Below, one piece after another: positions 32,014 through 44,022 of a DNA stretch of 64,000 nt. Made by a program: the position numbers and the translations under genes. Numbering within the stretch: position 1 is the stretch's first letter; each line of letters starts with the position of its first letter. The DNA is from Puccinellia tenuiflora (lineage: Eukaryota; Streptophyta; Magnoliopsida; Poales; Poaceae): contig QRDG01001358.1 in assembly GCA_012064385.1 (NCBI GenBank), forward strand, positions 62,001 to 126,000, written 5' to 3'. Below the pieces are notes generated by a model. It did not search any database, was not told where the DNA came from, and was given only the letters and a program-made list of their open reading frames with translations.

Positions 32014-35000
32014 TCAAACGGTAGCGGCGTCAGTAGCGGCAGCAGCGTCGCCGGCTCCAGCATCTTCAGTTGGCTTCGGCATCGAAGACGGCTCGGCAGG
32101 TACCAGCGTCGTCAGGTCAACCGCCTCGGCAATCCGCTCGGAGGCCTCGGCAATTTCTGGACGCAAGTCCACGAAGGATGTCCCGTCGCGAAAGCCGTCC
32201 ATCAGCCTGCTCGTCTGCACGCCAGGGTACCATGACTTCACCACGGCCAGGGCCATGTCGGTACCTCCGCGCGCCGCCATCTCCACTTGATCATTGATGC
32301 CGGCAGGCGCTCCTTCGAGCCGGGCGCACAAGTCGTGAAGAGTAGCTGGCAAGGGAGTGTCCGGCCATAGATTCTCAAGCACGCCCTCAGCCGCTTCCTT
32401 TAGCCGCTTGAATTCCTGGCCGAATCGCAGAAGGCGGGAGGCGGTAGTCGGAGCAGACCCGGCAGCGGCACCAGAAGACTCCGGTCGAGAGTGAGCCGAG
32501 GCAGCATCTTGTTGGAGTTGCGCATCCACCTCGGGATAGAGGCCTGCATTTCAAACCAGTAAGGCCGAGTAGAAGACCTAAAGCAAGAAACCAAGGAGAA
32601 AGGAGACCTCACTTACCGAGGATCAGCTCGTTTACGCCCTCAACCTCCTTGACCAAGCCGCTCACCAGCTGCTCATGCTCAAGCTCGCGCGCCTTGGCCT
32701 CCTGGACGATTTTGTCGCTGTTCTCGACGGAAGCCTTCAGCAGGTCCTTCAGCTCGGTCGCTTCCCCGCGGAGAGACTCAACCTCGCTCTGCTTCCGACG
32801 CTCGGACTCCCGCAGTCTCGCCGTCTCCTCGCCCAGCCGGACGACCTCGAGGCGGCGCTCTTCTAATGCCTTCTCCGCCGCTTGGAGATCGGCCTTGGAC
32901 GAGGTCAAGGCGGCGTCCTTTTCCTTCAGTTGCTTCTCCAAGCCGGCGCGGGAGGTGGAGTCACCTGTGGAGATCAAGTCACCGTCAAGCCAAGACATGC
33001 AAGAGAAAAAGGCAGAACGGCAAGACAGAGTGCAGAAGGAAAAAGGAAGTCAAACCTTTAGCCGCCTCAAGCTCCCGCCTGAGCAATGCCGCCTCCTTGG
33101 CCGCCTCGGCAAAGCCTTGCTCCATGGAGGAGCGGAGCAATGTTACGTTGGACAAGTTCTCCCTGGCCACCCGCTCCGCCAGTTCGGCAAGGGGAAATCT
33201 CCCCGACGCATCGGGCCGAGCCGACACCGGTCCGGAGTACGGCGGAGAAGACACCAAAGTTGATTGGCGAGGGCCGGGGAGCGAAGCCGTCGCTTCCGCG
33301 ATGGCCTTATCCTTGGCTGTCACGGCCACGGTCAAAGAAGGGGTGGGGAAGGCGGTATACCCAGCCCCGGCGCCGGGCTGGGGAACCACCTGGAAAGCGC
33401 CCACTGGCGTCTCGGCATCTCCACCTGAAGCCGGAGGGTTGAAATCGACCACAAGGGGGGCCGCCTCCGCCCGCACTCGGCTGTCCGCCTCCGTCGTCTT
33501 CGCCTCCGAAGGCGGATCAGCCGCCTGCGCCACGGGGACCTCGGTGACAGGCACCGATGCCGACTCCTCTACAGCGACGACCGCCGTCTCCACTATGGGG
33601 AGCGGTGCCCTACGAAACAAGGAAGGCGTCACCATCGAGTGCAAGTTGCGAAGACTCCTACCACAAGACAAGGACTTACCCGACGCACGAGCCCAGCGCC
33701 TTGGCCGTCCTCCTCTTCAAACGCTTTGGTGGGGGAGGGGGCACGGCGTCGGACGGGCGCTTCACGCCTCCGGAAGGCACATCGCCGCCTTTCGCCGGAA
33801 CGACAGGGTCTTCGACCGGCCGCTCCGTGCGAGCCGGCACCACCTCGGCCCCGGCAGAGGCCTTTGCGGTATTGCCGGCCTCCGCGCCCGCTGCCGCCTT
33901 CTCCTCGGCCGCCTTGGCAGCCGCTGGCTGCCTTGCAGCCGCCTGGGCGTCCATCGACGCCCGGATCGAGTCCGCCTGCGCCAGCTCCGCGTAAATAGCC
34001 TTCTCCATATCCTCGATACCCGAGTCATAACCAAGAGCAATAGGAGGAGAAAGATTAACCACCTGGACGCGGGTCTTGTCGGCGGCGGGTTCTGCCCTCT
34101 CCACGTCCGCCGCCTTCGTCCTCTCCTCGTCCTCCCTCGAGGCCAGCAGCTGCTCCACAGTAAAATCAGCATCAGATGCTCCCAAGGCTAAGACTGCCTG
34201 CGCCGTCCGAGCATAAAACTCCCTCTCCAAGTCATCCGGATTCGAATCGTAAATAAAATCACCACCTAAAGCAGGACCAATCACCTCGTTTTTGGCCCCA
34301 CCAGTCTGGGCCTCCTCCTCCGCCATTTTGGCGTCGACCTCAGCCCGGACGTCGGCCATGATCTCGTCCGCCCTGGCCTCAGGTCTCAGGCGTCTCCGCC
34401 CTCGGCCTTCCGGCTGGCGACAGGCCGCCTGTGGTAGGCCGGGAAGACGTCGAAGCCAACTTTTTGGCGGGCAGCACGCCTCGCTTCCCGAATGCGCCCT
34501 TCCGCTTGGGCGGCGCGGTATTCGCATCGACATCGGCGGCCGACTTCGACCGCCTCTCCTTCACGGTCCGCCGAGGAAGAACCACCTTCTTCCGCGCCGC
34601 CGCCTCCAATTCCTTGGTCCGGCGGGTGGATATCGCCGGCTTGGAGGCTGGCACGGAGGAAGAACCCTCTGAGTCCGGTTCAGAGCCAGTGGAGAGATCT
34701 ACTACCACACGCACAACATCGTCAGCCTGCCCGGCGACCCCGGGCTCAGAAGACTTACCACGGGACGACGAAACCGGGGGCGGATCGTCGCGCTCGAGAT
34801 CCTCGTCCCTGTAGGCAGCCGAGTCGGAGTCGGCGCCGGCGGCAGAGACCGGGCTCGTTGCAGTCCGGGCAGCGTCATCATCGCCGCCGGCATCGGCACC
34901 TCCTCCAGACGACTCGGTGGTGTCGCCGCGTGCTCCTGCGGCGACTCGGGCATCGCCGCCGGATTCGCCTCCAGCGGCAGTGCTCGCACCTCCACCCGCC

Positions 35001-36056
35001 TGCTCCTCGGCGGCGCTCTCCTCCTCCAGCATGGCCGTCTGCGCCGCGGAAAGGGGACCCTGGACATCAGGCTCGAAGACTACTTCAAAATCTTCAACCA
35101 TCTGGACCTCACAAAGCTACCCGGCAAGCCGGCTAGATCAGGCGGCAGCCGGAAAGGGAATCGGAAGCAAAATGAGAAGGGAAGAAGCTAACCTCAGGAG
35201 CGCGATCCGAGCGGTCGAAGGGATCGAGCCCGAAGTCCCAATCCTCCTCAAGCTTGTCGGTGATGAGACGGGATACCCACTCGCTCAATCTCTCCTGCGT
35301 CGGGATATTCATGGAGGCTCGAGTGGGATCCCGGATGCCGGAGTAGAAGCACATCTTGTGCGAGCGCTCCTGCAGCGGGTACATCCGCCTTGTTGTCCAG
35401 GCCAGGGTCAGGTCCCTGGACGTCAAGCCGTCCGCTACCAGCTTCTCCAGGCGGGCGAACAAGGTGCCCTGCAGATTCTCATCGACGGCCGGCTTCCGGC
35501 TCCAAGATCTGTCCGCCGGACGCGTATTGGCGAAGGCGGGGAGGCCGACTCGGTCGACCTTAGTAGCGTTCTTGACATAGAAGTACGTATTCTGCCACTT
35601 CTTGATGGATTCGGGCAGATGAATCTTGGGAAGTGGCGTGCTCTTCGCGCTGATGGAGACGCCGCCGCAGTCCCGCTGCAGCCCAGCGGTCACCTGGGAC
35701 CGCAAGAAGAAGAACATGCCGAAGAGCTCCATACTGGGCCAAACGCCCAAATACGCTTCGCACAGCGTGACGAAGCAAGACAACTGCGTGATGCAGTTTG
35801 CCCCCAGATGGTGAGGCTGCAGCCCATAAAAATGCAGGAATTCGTTGAAGAATGAGCTAACAGGAAGCCCCAGTCCCCGCTCCACGTGCGTGTAGAACAT
35901 GACGAATTCGCCCGGTTTGGGCCTCGGCGAGATCTCTCCAGGGGGAGGGGCGCGAGCCTCCACATCGCCGCTCTTCCCCATGGACCCATTCCGGTGAAGC
36001 GTCAGAAGGAACTCATCATCGATGATGGAACCCATCCAAGCACCCGTGCCCGCCAT
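32014..36056 (-). CDS. antisense five-exon gene with Transposase_28 ('putative gypsy type transposon') domain, element B
   Basis: Exons on the minus strand: 36056-35193, 35101-33680, 33609-33056, 32964-32617 and 32543-32014. Every border is GT...AG, the introns are 70-91 bp, and phases agree across all four junctions. The start at 36056 has the context CCATGG. Exon 1 carries the conserved block FVMFYTHVERGLGLPVSSFF then FLHFYGLQPHHLGANCITQL and FVTLCEAYLG, recognised as the Transposase_28 family. Exon 2 is Ala/Glu/Ser-rich with basic clusters. Exon 4 is a strong coiled coil (LEKQLKEKDAALTSSKADLQ onward). Exon 5 holds a conserved C-terminal segment (LARLEG-like, ALAVVKSWYPGVQTSRLMDG). One apparent single-base insertion near 34380 shifts the frame inside exon 2. 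Molecular function is unknown; the family name reflects its association with gypsy elements, not proven transposase activity. Confidence 0.75.
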
Positions 36057-36199
36057 GGAAGATCTGTTGCCCGTGGTGGAAGAGGCGGAAGCAGAAGTGG
36101 CGAGATGGAGAAATCGGCAAGGAGCGAGAGGAGCAAGAACTGGCGAAGAAGACGAAGCGGGAGAGGAGGAGCGAATAACTCTGAACCTTCCCCCTCTTT

Positions 36200-36215
36200 T
36201 CCCCTTTAAAAGCGG
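36200..36215 (-). promoter_or_regulatory. possible core promoter of the Transposase_28 gene
   Basis: Minus-strand TTTTAAAGG lies about 150 bp upstream of the ATG at 36056 and is followed by a CT-rich leader. It is a weak TATA match, suggested by analogy with the neighbouring antisense gene. Confidence 0.25.
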
Positions 36216-36596
36216 GGCAGGCGGAACCGCACCGCTCTGCGCGCCACGTGGGGCGCGGGCAGGCCGCACCGTCCGCAGACGATCCCACTAACAGGCAGTT
36301 GCCACAGACGATCCAGTCCGTCGAAGACCGAAGCGACGTGCCCCTGACATCGGGCAGAGCACAACCATCACGACCAAGCGGCGAAACGTGGCTGACGCAT
36401 GTCACGACTCACGATTCCCAAGACATCCAGACTACCGGAGACCGGCTACCCCAAGCCGGACGAACCGCCTCCGGCCACCGTCACCTTATCCGGCAAACTT
36501 CAAGCCGGACGACTTCAACTACAGCGACAAACAAAACATTGAAGCTCGAGAAGTCTACCCGGCAAGCCGGCAAGACTCCACGATCTCGGGGGCTAG

Positions 36597-37254
36597 TGTC
36601 GGGGATATGAACCCCGGATATCCCTAAGAGGTCCATTTCTTCAAGAACTACAAGGGCCGGCTACAGCGTCCCGCCTGGAGCCAGCCGGATGAAGCAAGCT
36701 GTTTCCTCTACCCGGAGGCGGACGGCCGGCTAGAGCAGCCGGCCTCTACCCACCGACCGGTCCGTACTAGCGGGCCCAGATCGTCCAGCCCCTGTCGGGC
36801 GTTACCGTTACAATGTAATGATGAGATAGCTCCAGCCGGCTCCAGAGTAGTGATGTCATAGGGGCAATCGTGTAATCTCCTTGTAACCCAAAACCCTAGA
36901 TGCTGCCTATATAAGGCATGCATGGGCCTCCTGCGCGAGGCAGAGGTAGACTCACGTGAGATAGACCCAGAGATACGTAGATCATCATCTTCCACCTCCA
37001 GCCGGCTTGTCAGCTCAAGCCGGCACCACCGCCATACAGCTCCAGGAGCAAGCTTTGTAGCCCGATTTGTGATCAATCAATAAGAACAAGAAGAGCAGGA
37101 CGTAGGGGTGTTACCTCCACAAGGAGGGCCCCGAACCTGGGTAACTGACGTGTGTTTGCATGTTTGTTGCCCAATCCCGCGCGAGCATCCGATCGTCGCC
37201 TGCCCCACACTCTTTTCCGTCTTTGATGGATATGCCGTGCTACCCACCACGACA
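36597..37254 (+). repeat. LTR3 (3' LTR of element B)
   Basis: 658 bp, TGTCGGGGATATGAACCCC to CCACCACGACA, very similar to LTR2. It is preceded by the G-rich polypurine-like TCGGGGGCTAG. The TATA position reads TATATAAG (36908-36915). It retains the LTR-encoded gag start codons but the frame leaves the element after the LTR. Confidence 0.88.
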
Positions 37255-37947
37255 ACATGATTACTGAAGAAATTCAGATTTCAATAAGCGTAGTGCAGAT
37301 GAAGGGTATGTTAAAGAATTAATTGCTAACATCAACAGTACTATCCCTCTCCTCTACTTCATTCTCCTCTAACAACCTAAGAGCGCAAACAGACATGCCT
37401 CAATCGACAGCTTGGCTGCACGAATTTTAACAGTTTTCGGCAAGAAACCACACGGAAACAGGGCAACCTCAAAAACCAGATTATATGCAGATTAATTACA
37501 GGGAATCGATTCCTACATACTAACTTGACGTACATCGTCTCATTTTCCACCCGATCATCGATGGAGAAACCCTACCTAAACACCTCACCGCGCCATCGCC
37601 ATGAGCGAAGCAGAGCTCATCGAAGACCCCCTACACAAGGGGAGACAGAACTTACCGTAGTGCGGAGCATCTTCGTCCCGGTTTCGGCGGCGGGGATCAC
37701 ATGCCATCGTCCTCCGATCTTCCGTCCTCCAGCTCTGTGCTCCTCGCCTCCGTCCTCCTCGCTTCGGCCTCTCTGCGGCTGCACAAAAGGCACCTGCCAA
37801 CAGAATCAGCGTGATTGCAGCGTACCTGGTAGAAACTAGAAAAATGAAACAAAACGGGTTCTTTTCTGTAAATTTCCATCGGGCAGCGAGGTGGAAGGAC
37901 TTGACCGACTAACAGAAAGTCTAAGAGGGGTTATTTGCATATTCACC
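37255..37947. other. intergenic, nothing recognised
   Basis: Mixed-composition DNA between LTR3 and a hAT-like remnant. Short open frames at 37525-37880 on both strands show no domain. It does not continue the LINE found left of LTR1. Confidence 0.4.
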
Positions 37948-38563
37948 CAGTGCCGGGCCCTGCCGTTTTCCACGCTGGACAGGACAGGTGTCAGCTCCTC
38001 AACGATTTTGTATGATTTTGCACATACTAGTAAACGTTTTGTACCACCGCACCACGTCTCACAACTTTTTGTATGAAACTACACATGCTGGACAAGTTCT
38101 TGTATGTCTCATGCAATTATCTCTAAAAGGGCTAAAAGAAAACGAGTCAATCAGTTTGTTGAATCACAAAGAGGTGCTTTAAATAAGTTCTTCCAAGCAT
38201 CAAGCAGTGTTCATGTCAACAGTAATAATCAAACGCAAGAACCGGATCCTAGACAGGATGATGATCTGAATTTAAATGCAGATCCTGAGGTCAATAACAG
38301 TAAGTATCTAACTTGCTTTTTTTAACTAGTAAGTAATTAACTAACAAGTTTGCTGAATTTAAATGCAGATCTTGTTGTTATGTCACATTGTTCAAGTGCT
38401 TAATAATAATTTTTAGACATTTCAAAGTTTGAATGTGTGGATGTATATGTTAACCTGTGAAAGAAAATATACATTGATATGTCCAGTATGCACTTATATA
38501 TACAGCCTAGGCCCACTGTCATGGACTTTGCCTAGGGCTCTTGAAAACATAGAGCCGGCCCTG
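37948..38563 (+). mobile_element. hAT-like remnant (ZMYM1/TTF-type transposase 5' fragment)
   Basis: The left end CAGTGCCGGGCCCTG and the complement of the right end CAGGGCCGGCTCTATG form imperfect terminal inverted repeats typical of CAGGGCCGG-type grass hAT elements. Between them, 38104-38300 reads KRKRVNQFVESQRGALNKFF followed by an acidic stretch. This resembles the N-terminus of 'zinc finger MYM-type 1-like' hAT transposase relatives, ending at a GTAAGT-type donor (38300). The zinc finger, DDE core and dimerisation domains are missing. No 8-bp target duplication was found. Confidence 0.5.
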
Positions 38564-39663
38564 GCCCCCGCCGTCCACGGACACGCGGCCGCCCCGAAGG
38601 CACAACTCCCTTGCTCGCTGCGTCGGTAACCAACGGCATTCCTACCACGACAACCCTCCTCCATCAGATGTTTCACACAGGAAGATGCACAATCAGGAAC
38701 TCAACTTAATAAGTTTAGGATAGTTGATGCTTGATTGATTTTTCATATGAATTTAATTCTCATACAGAATGTCTGGTACTTCCTGGTGTACAAGCGAATT
38801 TGATGGCTTGCAATTTCCGATCCGCTGCATATGGGGAAAATACGGTCAAGCAAGGGAGGTGCGCTGCCGGGCGCCGATGAGCATGGCCCTGTATGGCGGG
38901 GGAGAACAGCAAGCATCAGCGGATCCGCGACACACTGACCAAGACCATTGCAGCGGCATCCATAGAGGCAGCGGGCACGAGTGTGGGTCGCTGGAGAAGG
39001 ACGGGACTTAGGTAATTGGGACCTGGAAGACAAATTGCTTCTAGATTCGTGTTTTCCACATGTCAGTGTCCAGAGTAGGTCCAGCGATCAGGGTCGTACG
39101 ACCCAGGTCGTATAGGATTTTTCTCCGGGCACCGCTGGAAAAACACCGCCCCCAATGCTAAATCCTCCGCCGGCGCCCTCTTTTTCTTCCGGCGTTTTCT
39201 CTTGGGGGGCTCCAACGGCTGGAGTTGCTCTCAGCTCGTCGAAGGTCTGGCTACACTCTGCTTCCAAGGCGAGGTCAGGTTCCTCGGTGGTCCAGCTGCG
39301 TTCTCTCCCCGAAAGCAAATAAAAGTTGTGAAGATGAGGCTCGGTACGTGTTCGATGAAATGGTTATGTGCATTTTCCATGATTCAAGTCACCAAGTTTC
39401 GTAGCCGTTCTCTGTGAACCTGCCGCTGCCATCATCGGAGGCATGTGCAGAATTTTTGAGTGTTGTTGGTAATTTTGTATGTCTGCAAGCATCGGGCTAG
39501 TTTGACTGCTCAATGCAAGACACGTTATTTGACTGCTCAATACAAGACACGTTATTTTTATCTACTTACTCAACTATATACCTGCAAACTTGTCCACCAC
39601 ACTATTGAATTTTAGTGCTCAAGTGTCAATAATGTTACTACTTCATGCCATTTTTATGAATAC
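38564..39663. other. intergenic with a possible small MITE
   Basis: No gene is recognised. At about 39073-39230 a segment begins GAGTAGGTCCAGC and ends with the complement of GAGCAACTCCAGC, resembling the PIF/Harbinger-type ends seen in the next element. The left end is degenerate and no TTA duplication is clear. Confidence 0.35.
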
Positions 39664-39666
39664 TTA

Positions 39667-40971
39667 GAGCATCTCCAGCCAGCCCCCCAGCAGCCCCCCC
39701 AGGAGCACTTTTTATACGCCCGCGACACAAAATATTCCCAGTCGCGCCCCCAAAAGCTCGTTTTTCGTCGGATAAGATGAAAAAATACGCCGGCGAACCC
39801 AAGCCCAACCCAATCACTTGGGTTTCACCTGGGGGCGCCGGCGTGATGCTTTGCATGCAAAAGGCCCACTACCAGCCACCCACCGCCCTCTCTCTCCTCT
39901 CCTCTCTCTATCTCCTCTCCCCTCTCTTTTCTCTTTCTTTTCTCCCCCTCCTGGACGGACACCGACGGGAACCTCCGCGCCTCCACCAGCCAGGAGCCTC
40001 CGCGCCGCCGCCCTCGCTCACCTCCAAGCACGCGGCCGCCGTCCTTGTGCTATGGCCAAGAAGCGGGGCACCGGGTGCGGGAGTCGATTCGCCAGAGCAC
40101 AAGCTTCTCCGTCCGCTCGGGCCGCGCCGGAGCACGAGCTGCTCCGTCCGCCGGGGCCGGCCGAGCACGCGCCAGAGCATGCGCCTTCCGCGCTCCTCCT
40201 TCGAATCGGCGGCGCGGGTGGCGGGCGGGCCTGGTCCTCCGCGAGCTGGTCCCGCATCAGCGCGGCGGAGGCGGACGCGGACGTCCTACGCGAGCTGGTC
40301 CCGCCTGCTATCCATGCTCGCGTTGGAGCTCGTCGACGGCCGTGCATCCATGGCTCCACGCGCACGAGGATGAGCGAGCTGCTGGGCTCCTCGGACATGG
40401 CCAGCTCGTAGTTCTGCTCCGTCCGTGCGTACTCAACCCGTCCTCTCTCCATCTCTGCCACGACCGGCGCGACGAGGTTCCCCAGCACGCCCGGATCCGT
40501 CAGCTCCACGGCGCGCGCATCGGCCTGCATGCTCGAAGCCTCCGCCACCATCCTTTCCCATATGGCCTGCTCATCCGCCAGGGCCTGATCGGACACGACC
40601 TCCTCCGTGCCCATCCCGGCCAGCGGTGCCAGCTGCTGTGGAGCTAGGCCCCATCCTCCTCGGCCATCCTCGACAATGGCGTCGGCGGCGGGGAGGAGGC
40701 ACAGGTCAGCGGCGGCTGCGACGGGGAGGAGGCGCAGGTCAGCGGCGGCCGCGACGTCTCTCAACTCCAGAGCGTGCGCGAGGTCGGTGGCGGCCACGGC
40801 GTCTCCTTCCTCCAGAGCGCGTGCAAGGTCGCCACACGTCCTCTGCAATTTGTGGGGGGTGGGGGTGCGGCTGCGAAAACTAGTCTCCCCAAGGCAAAAA
40901 AAATACGCCGATGCCCCCCCCCAAGCGCGCCGACAAATCGCCCTGGGGGGCACCAATGGCTGGGGTTGCTC
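39667..40971. mobile_element. PIF/Harbinger-type element, non-autonomous, 1.3 kb
   Basis: The left end is GAGCATCTCCAGCCAGCCCC and the right end is the complement of GAGCAACCCCAGCCATTGG. TTA flanks it at 39664-39666 and 40972-40974. A TTA duplication with GAGCA(T/A)C(T/C)CCAGCC ends fits PIF/Harbinger. No transposase is seen inside. The GC-rich core has overlapping long frames on both strands (for example 40018-40956, minus) of Ala/Arg-rich composition without domains, which could be captured host sequence. Confidence 0.72.
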
Positions 40972-40974
40972 TTA

Positions 40975-42282
40975 GTCCATGTTATGTTGGTTCTTTTTCT
41001 TCTGAGTGTGAATGGTGTAGACTGCAGGAGCCATTGGGATGATTTGCTGCTTCGTTCATTTGTATTCTCACAGTGGATATTCTTAAACACCATCAAAAAT
41101 AGATCACACTGCATTCAGGTCACTGGTTGATGCTAACCGTCTCACTATTTTGCTAAAGAATAATTTTAGGACTAATATAGAACACTGTGTATTGATGATT
41201 TGACCCTTATTTAATTTTCCTTGAACATATTGAGTGCTGATTTACAGGGTAAATCTTGTGTTGTCATGCCATTGCCCTATCCCATCTAACATTGATTCCA
41301 TCGGGTTTGCAGAGTCGTGGTCCATCTTTACTTCGGGACACACCTTCAATTATGTATTGATTTGACTGATCGATTTTCGTGTATTATATTCTATGCGACC
41401 ACTTTCACTCTTTATATGAGGTTGAAGTTCATACTTCCTATATCTATATGTTGTAATGTTCTCCAATTAAACATCATGTCACATATAGTGAGCTACGATG
41501 ATTTGGTCAAAGCACTGCACTGCTGATGTATCCTGATGCAGATAACTCTTTTATTGTCACTGATTTTGCATGCCATATTCATTGAATCCTGTTCACACGA
41601 CTCATGAATCATGCTTGAGTAGTTTGATTACTCTGCTATCCTATCTCAATCAACTTTGCATGCCATATTTATCAATCCTGCTCACATGACTTATGATTGA
41701 GTAGCTTGATTAGTTTCTGGGTATGGTTGTTTTGTTTGTTTTTGTAGGGTTATACTCCCGATAACCCTTCTGAAGTTCTGATGCTGCTAGGAACTGATCT
41801 GAACGTGAATGTTCTTCCTAGTTCCTAGAGTAATAGTATCAACTCCTGATAACCATCAGTTATGACATTGCTATATAACTGGAAAATGCGCATTCTAGAG
41901 TTTTTCAAGCAGCTTAGTGTTGGTGTAAATGATGCATTTTCTACATTGCAAGTTGTTTGTTTGATCAACCTCAGATTAGTAGTGCATAGATGGTTTTGTC
42001 AATGTCATTGAAACTCAAGTATAATTGTTTTGTCCGAGAAATGAAATGCAAACAACTTTATCAGATGCATGTTTTAGTCTATCAGATGTATTGTGTTGTT
42101 TTCCCTTTTGTTCTAGAATTATCTGCCTGCTGTAACGTAAGAACTTGATGTTCCCGATAATGATCGCACTTTAGGTCCTAGTTGAGGCTGTATAGGTAGC
42201 AGAGAAATGTTCAAGCAAATGATATTAATTATATCTGGTGTTATGACTAAAAAAGCCAAAATAAAGCAACTTTTTCTGCAGT
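40975..42282. other. AT-rich intergenic DNA, nothing recognised
   Basis: No ORF or repeat of note. It includes the region 3' of the F-box pseudogene, so some of it may be its former 3' untranslated sequence. Confidence 0.4.
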
Positions 42283-43493
42283 CTAGTTACAAGTTACTCT
42301 GGTATGGCGATTCCGCCGCCAGGATATTAGCTCCCTTGCAACCTCATCCTTTTGTTCATGAAATCCAGCTGCTAGCTTAACTGAGAATTCCTCTAACGTG
42401 GCAGCTCTAGAAAGCAGAAACCTTGCAAGCATCTTTTCAAGGGGAAGCCCTTGGTAATTTCCAATGCTGATTCTTCTCACCTTCTGATCCAGGCATCTGA
42501 TGTAGGTGCGCCGCAAACTCTCAGGCACCCGGCCACTACACTTGACGCCATTGTTCAATGTACAGTTGACGGAGGCGCCCTCTTCTGGCTCAGTATCTGA
42601 TTCACTATCGGATAAGTATGACGGAGTCTTCTCCTTTGGAGTGTTTGGACCCGGAGGTAACAGAGACAACACTTCCAGGTCCTTGGTGTTGAGAAGCAAG
42701 GCGACGATCGATCTGACGGCATGATCGGTGAGCAGGCAGCCGTGGAGGCCCAGCTGCCTGAGGCAGGGTAGGTCGCCAAGGACGCGTGTGAGCACACTGG
42801 TGTAATACGCCATTGATGGGCGAAAGGAAATATCAAGATACCTTAGCCATTTGCACAGCCTGATGAGCGCCATGACCGGTGCAACTTTGCTTGGTCCTTT
42901 GCCGGACAGGTCTTGGCAGATTTCAATCCTCACAGCAGCGACTTTATCGTAGTTTGCGACCACAATGAAGGACGACCCGCGAGGAGGAAGGCCGCCTTTG
43001 TACTGCAGCGACCGCAGGCAGGTGGTCTGCAGCTTGACACCGTTGGCATTGTGGCAGCAGATCATGGCGAAGCTCCGCGGGCAGCGGCTGGTCACGGTGA
43101 TCTTTTCCATGCTCGGGCACTCCTCCAGCGTCAGGTTGGCGAGGCGCGGGCAGCTCGAAAGCAGCAGCTGCACCATCCCACCTAGGTCCATAACCCTCAC
43201 GAGGCAGAGCGTCTCCAGCGACGCCATGTCCGCGCGCGCTAGACGGCAGGTCGATCCTCCAGCTCGTCAGGCGCAGGCGGCGGAGCATGCGGCAGCGGAA
43301 GATCTGGTGTTGGGTCAAGGTGCAGTACCTTGCGGTTTTGTCAAACCCTGCCAAGGCTTTCGGTGATCCGCTGAAGGGGCAGAGGCTGCGCATGGAAAAC
43401 CGCCGGCCGTGCATGAGCGCAGTGGCTGAGCATGACGTCGAGGTCCTCGAGTTCGCCGGAGTTGGCGGCGGTGGCGATCCACTGGTCAAGCTG

Positions 43494-44022
43494 CACTACG
43501 GGAGAAGGAAACATTGCCGTGCGCCAAGAATAGACGGCAAAGGGCAATATAGGCTCGGCAAAGCCTTTGCCGTGCGGCGGCGCACGGCAAATGTTGCACG
43601 GTAACGCCCGGCCCGGCAAAGGGTTCTTTGCCGTGCGCCTCTCCAAAAACGCACGGCAAAGCCGTTGCCGTGCGGCCTGTCCTTTGCCGTGAGCCGTTCC
43701 TCTCTACCGTGCGGGATTCGTTGCCATGCGCCGCACCGATTTGCCGTGCAAGGAAACATTGATGTGCGCCTCCCTCTCCACCGCATGGCAAAGACCTAAT
43801 CTTTGCCGTGCGCCTCCCCTCTGCCCCGCACGGCAACGCCCAACTCTTTGCCGTGCGCCTCCCCTCTGCCACGCACGGCAACGGCCTACTCTTTGCCGTG
43901 CGCCTCCCTTCTCCCCTCACGGCAAAGCCCTCGCCAGACACACCCCACGCCAGCAGGGAGCAGTGCCTTTGCCGTGCGTATGCGCACGGCAAAGTGACCA
44001 AATGTCTTTTGCCGTGCGCTAG
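43494..44022. repeat. left subterminal repeats of CACTA
   Basis: Around twenty copies of TTTGCCGTGCG or its complement CGCACGGCAAA, in mixed orientation, sit within the first 530 bp. Such motifs are binding sites of the accessory transposition protein in known CACTA systems. Confidence 0.85.

Larger units (their letters stand above)
12037..37254 (+). mobile_element. tandem pair of Tat-like Ty3/gypsy retrotransposons (A and B) sharing one LTR
   Basis: Three related LTRs (12037-12734, 20869-21536, 36597-37254), all starting TGTCGGGGATATGA and ending CCACGACA, alternate with two internal regions, A and B. Both internal regions carry a TGGCGCCCACCGTGGGG primer site, gag, protease, reverse transcriptase with two RNase H domains, and integrase. 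This order and the extra antisense ORFs fit the Tat lineage. LTR2 and LTR3 are clearly more alike than LTR1 is to either. The flanking pentamers AAAGG (12032-12036) and ACATG (37255-37259) do not match, so the array probably formed by unequal LTR recombination plus rearrangement. Confidence 0.88.

Noticed and set aside
33658..33679. 22-bp intron between exons 2 and 3 of the Transposase_28 gene
   Set aside because: A TAG acceptor in the right phase exists but 22 bp is too short to be spliced in plants. The acceptor at 33610-33611 gives a 70-bp intron with the same phase.
12027..37259. ACATG on both sides as target duplication of the tandem gypsy pair
   Set aside because: On the left, ACATG (12027-12031) is separated from the LTR start by AAAGG, so it is not adjacent. 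The match is likely chance.
40018..40956. 312-codon minus frame inside the Harbinger element as a gene
   Set aside because: The composition is Ala/Arg-rich with equally long frames on the other strand, there are no domains, and it starts within the transposon end.
43494..44022. CRISPR-like array from repeated TTTGCCGTGCG
   Set aside because: The motifs are 10-12 bp, in both orientations with irregular spacing, in a plant CACTA element. They are subterminal transposase-protein sites.
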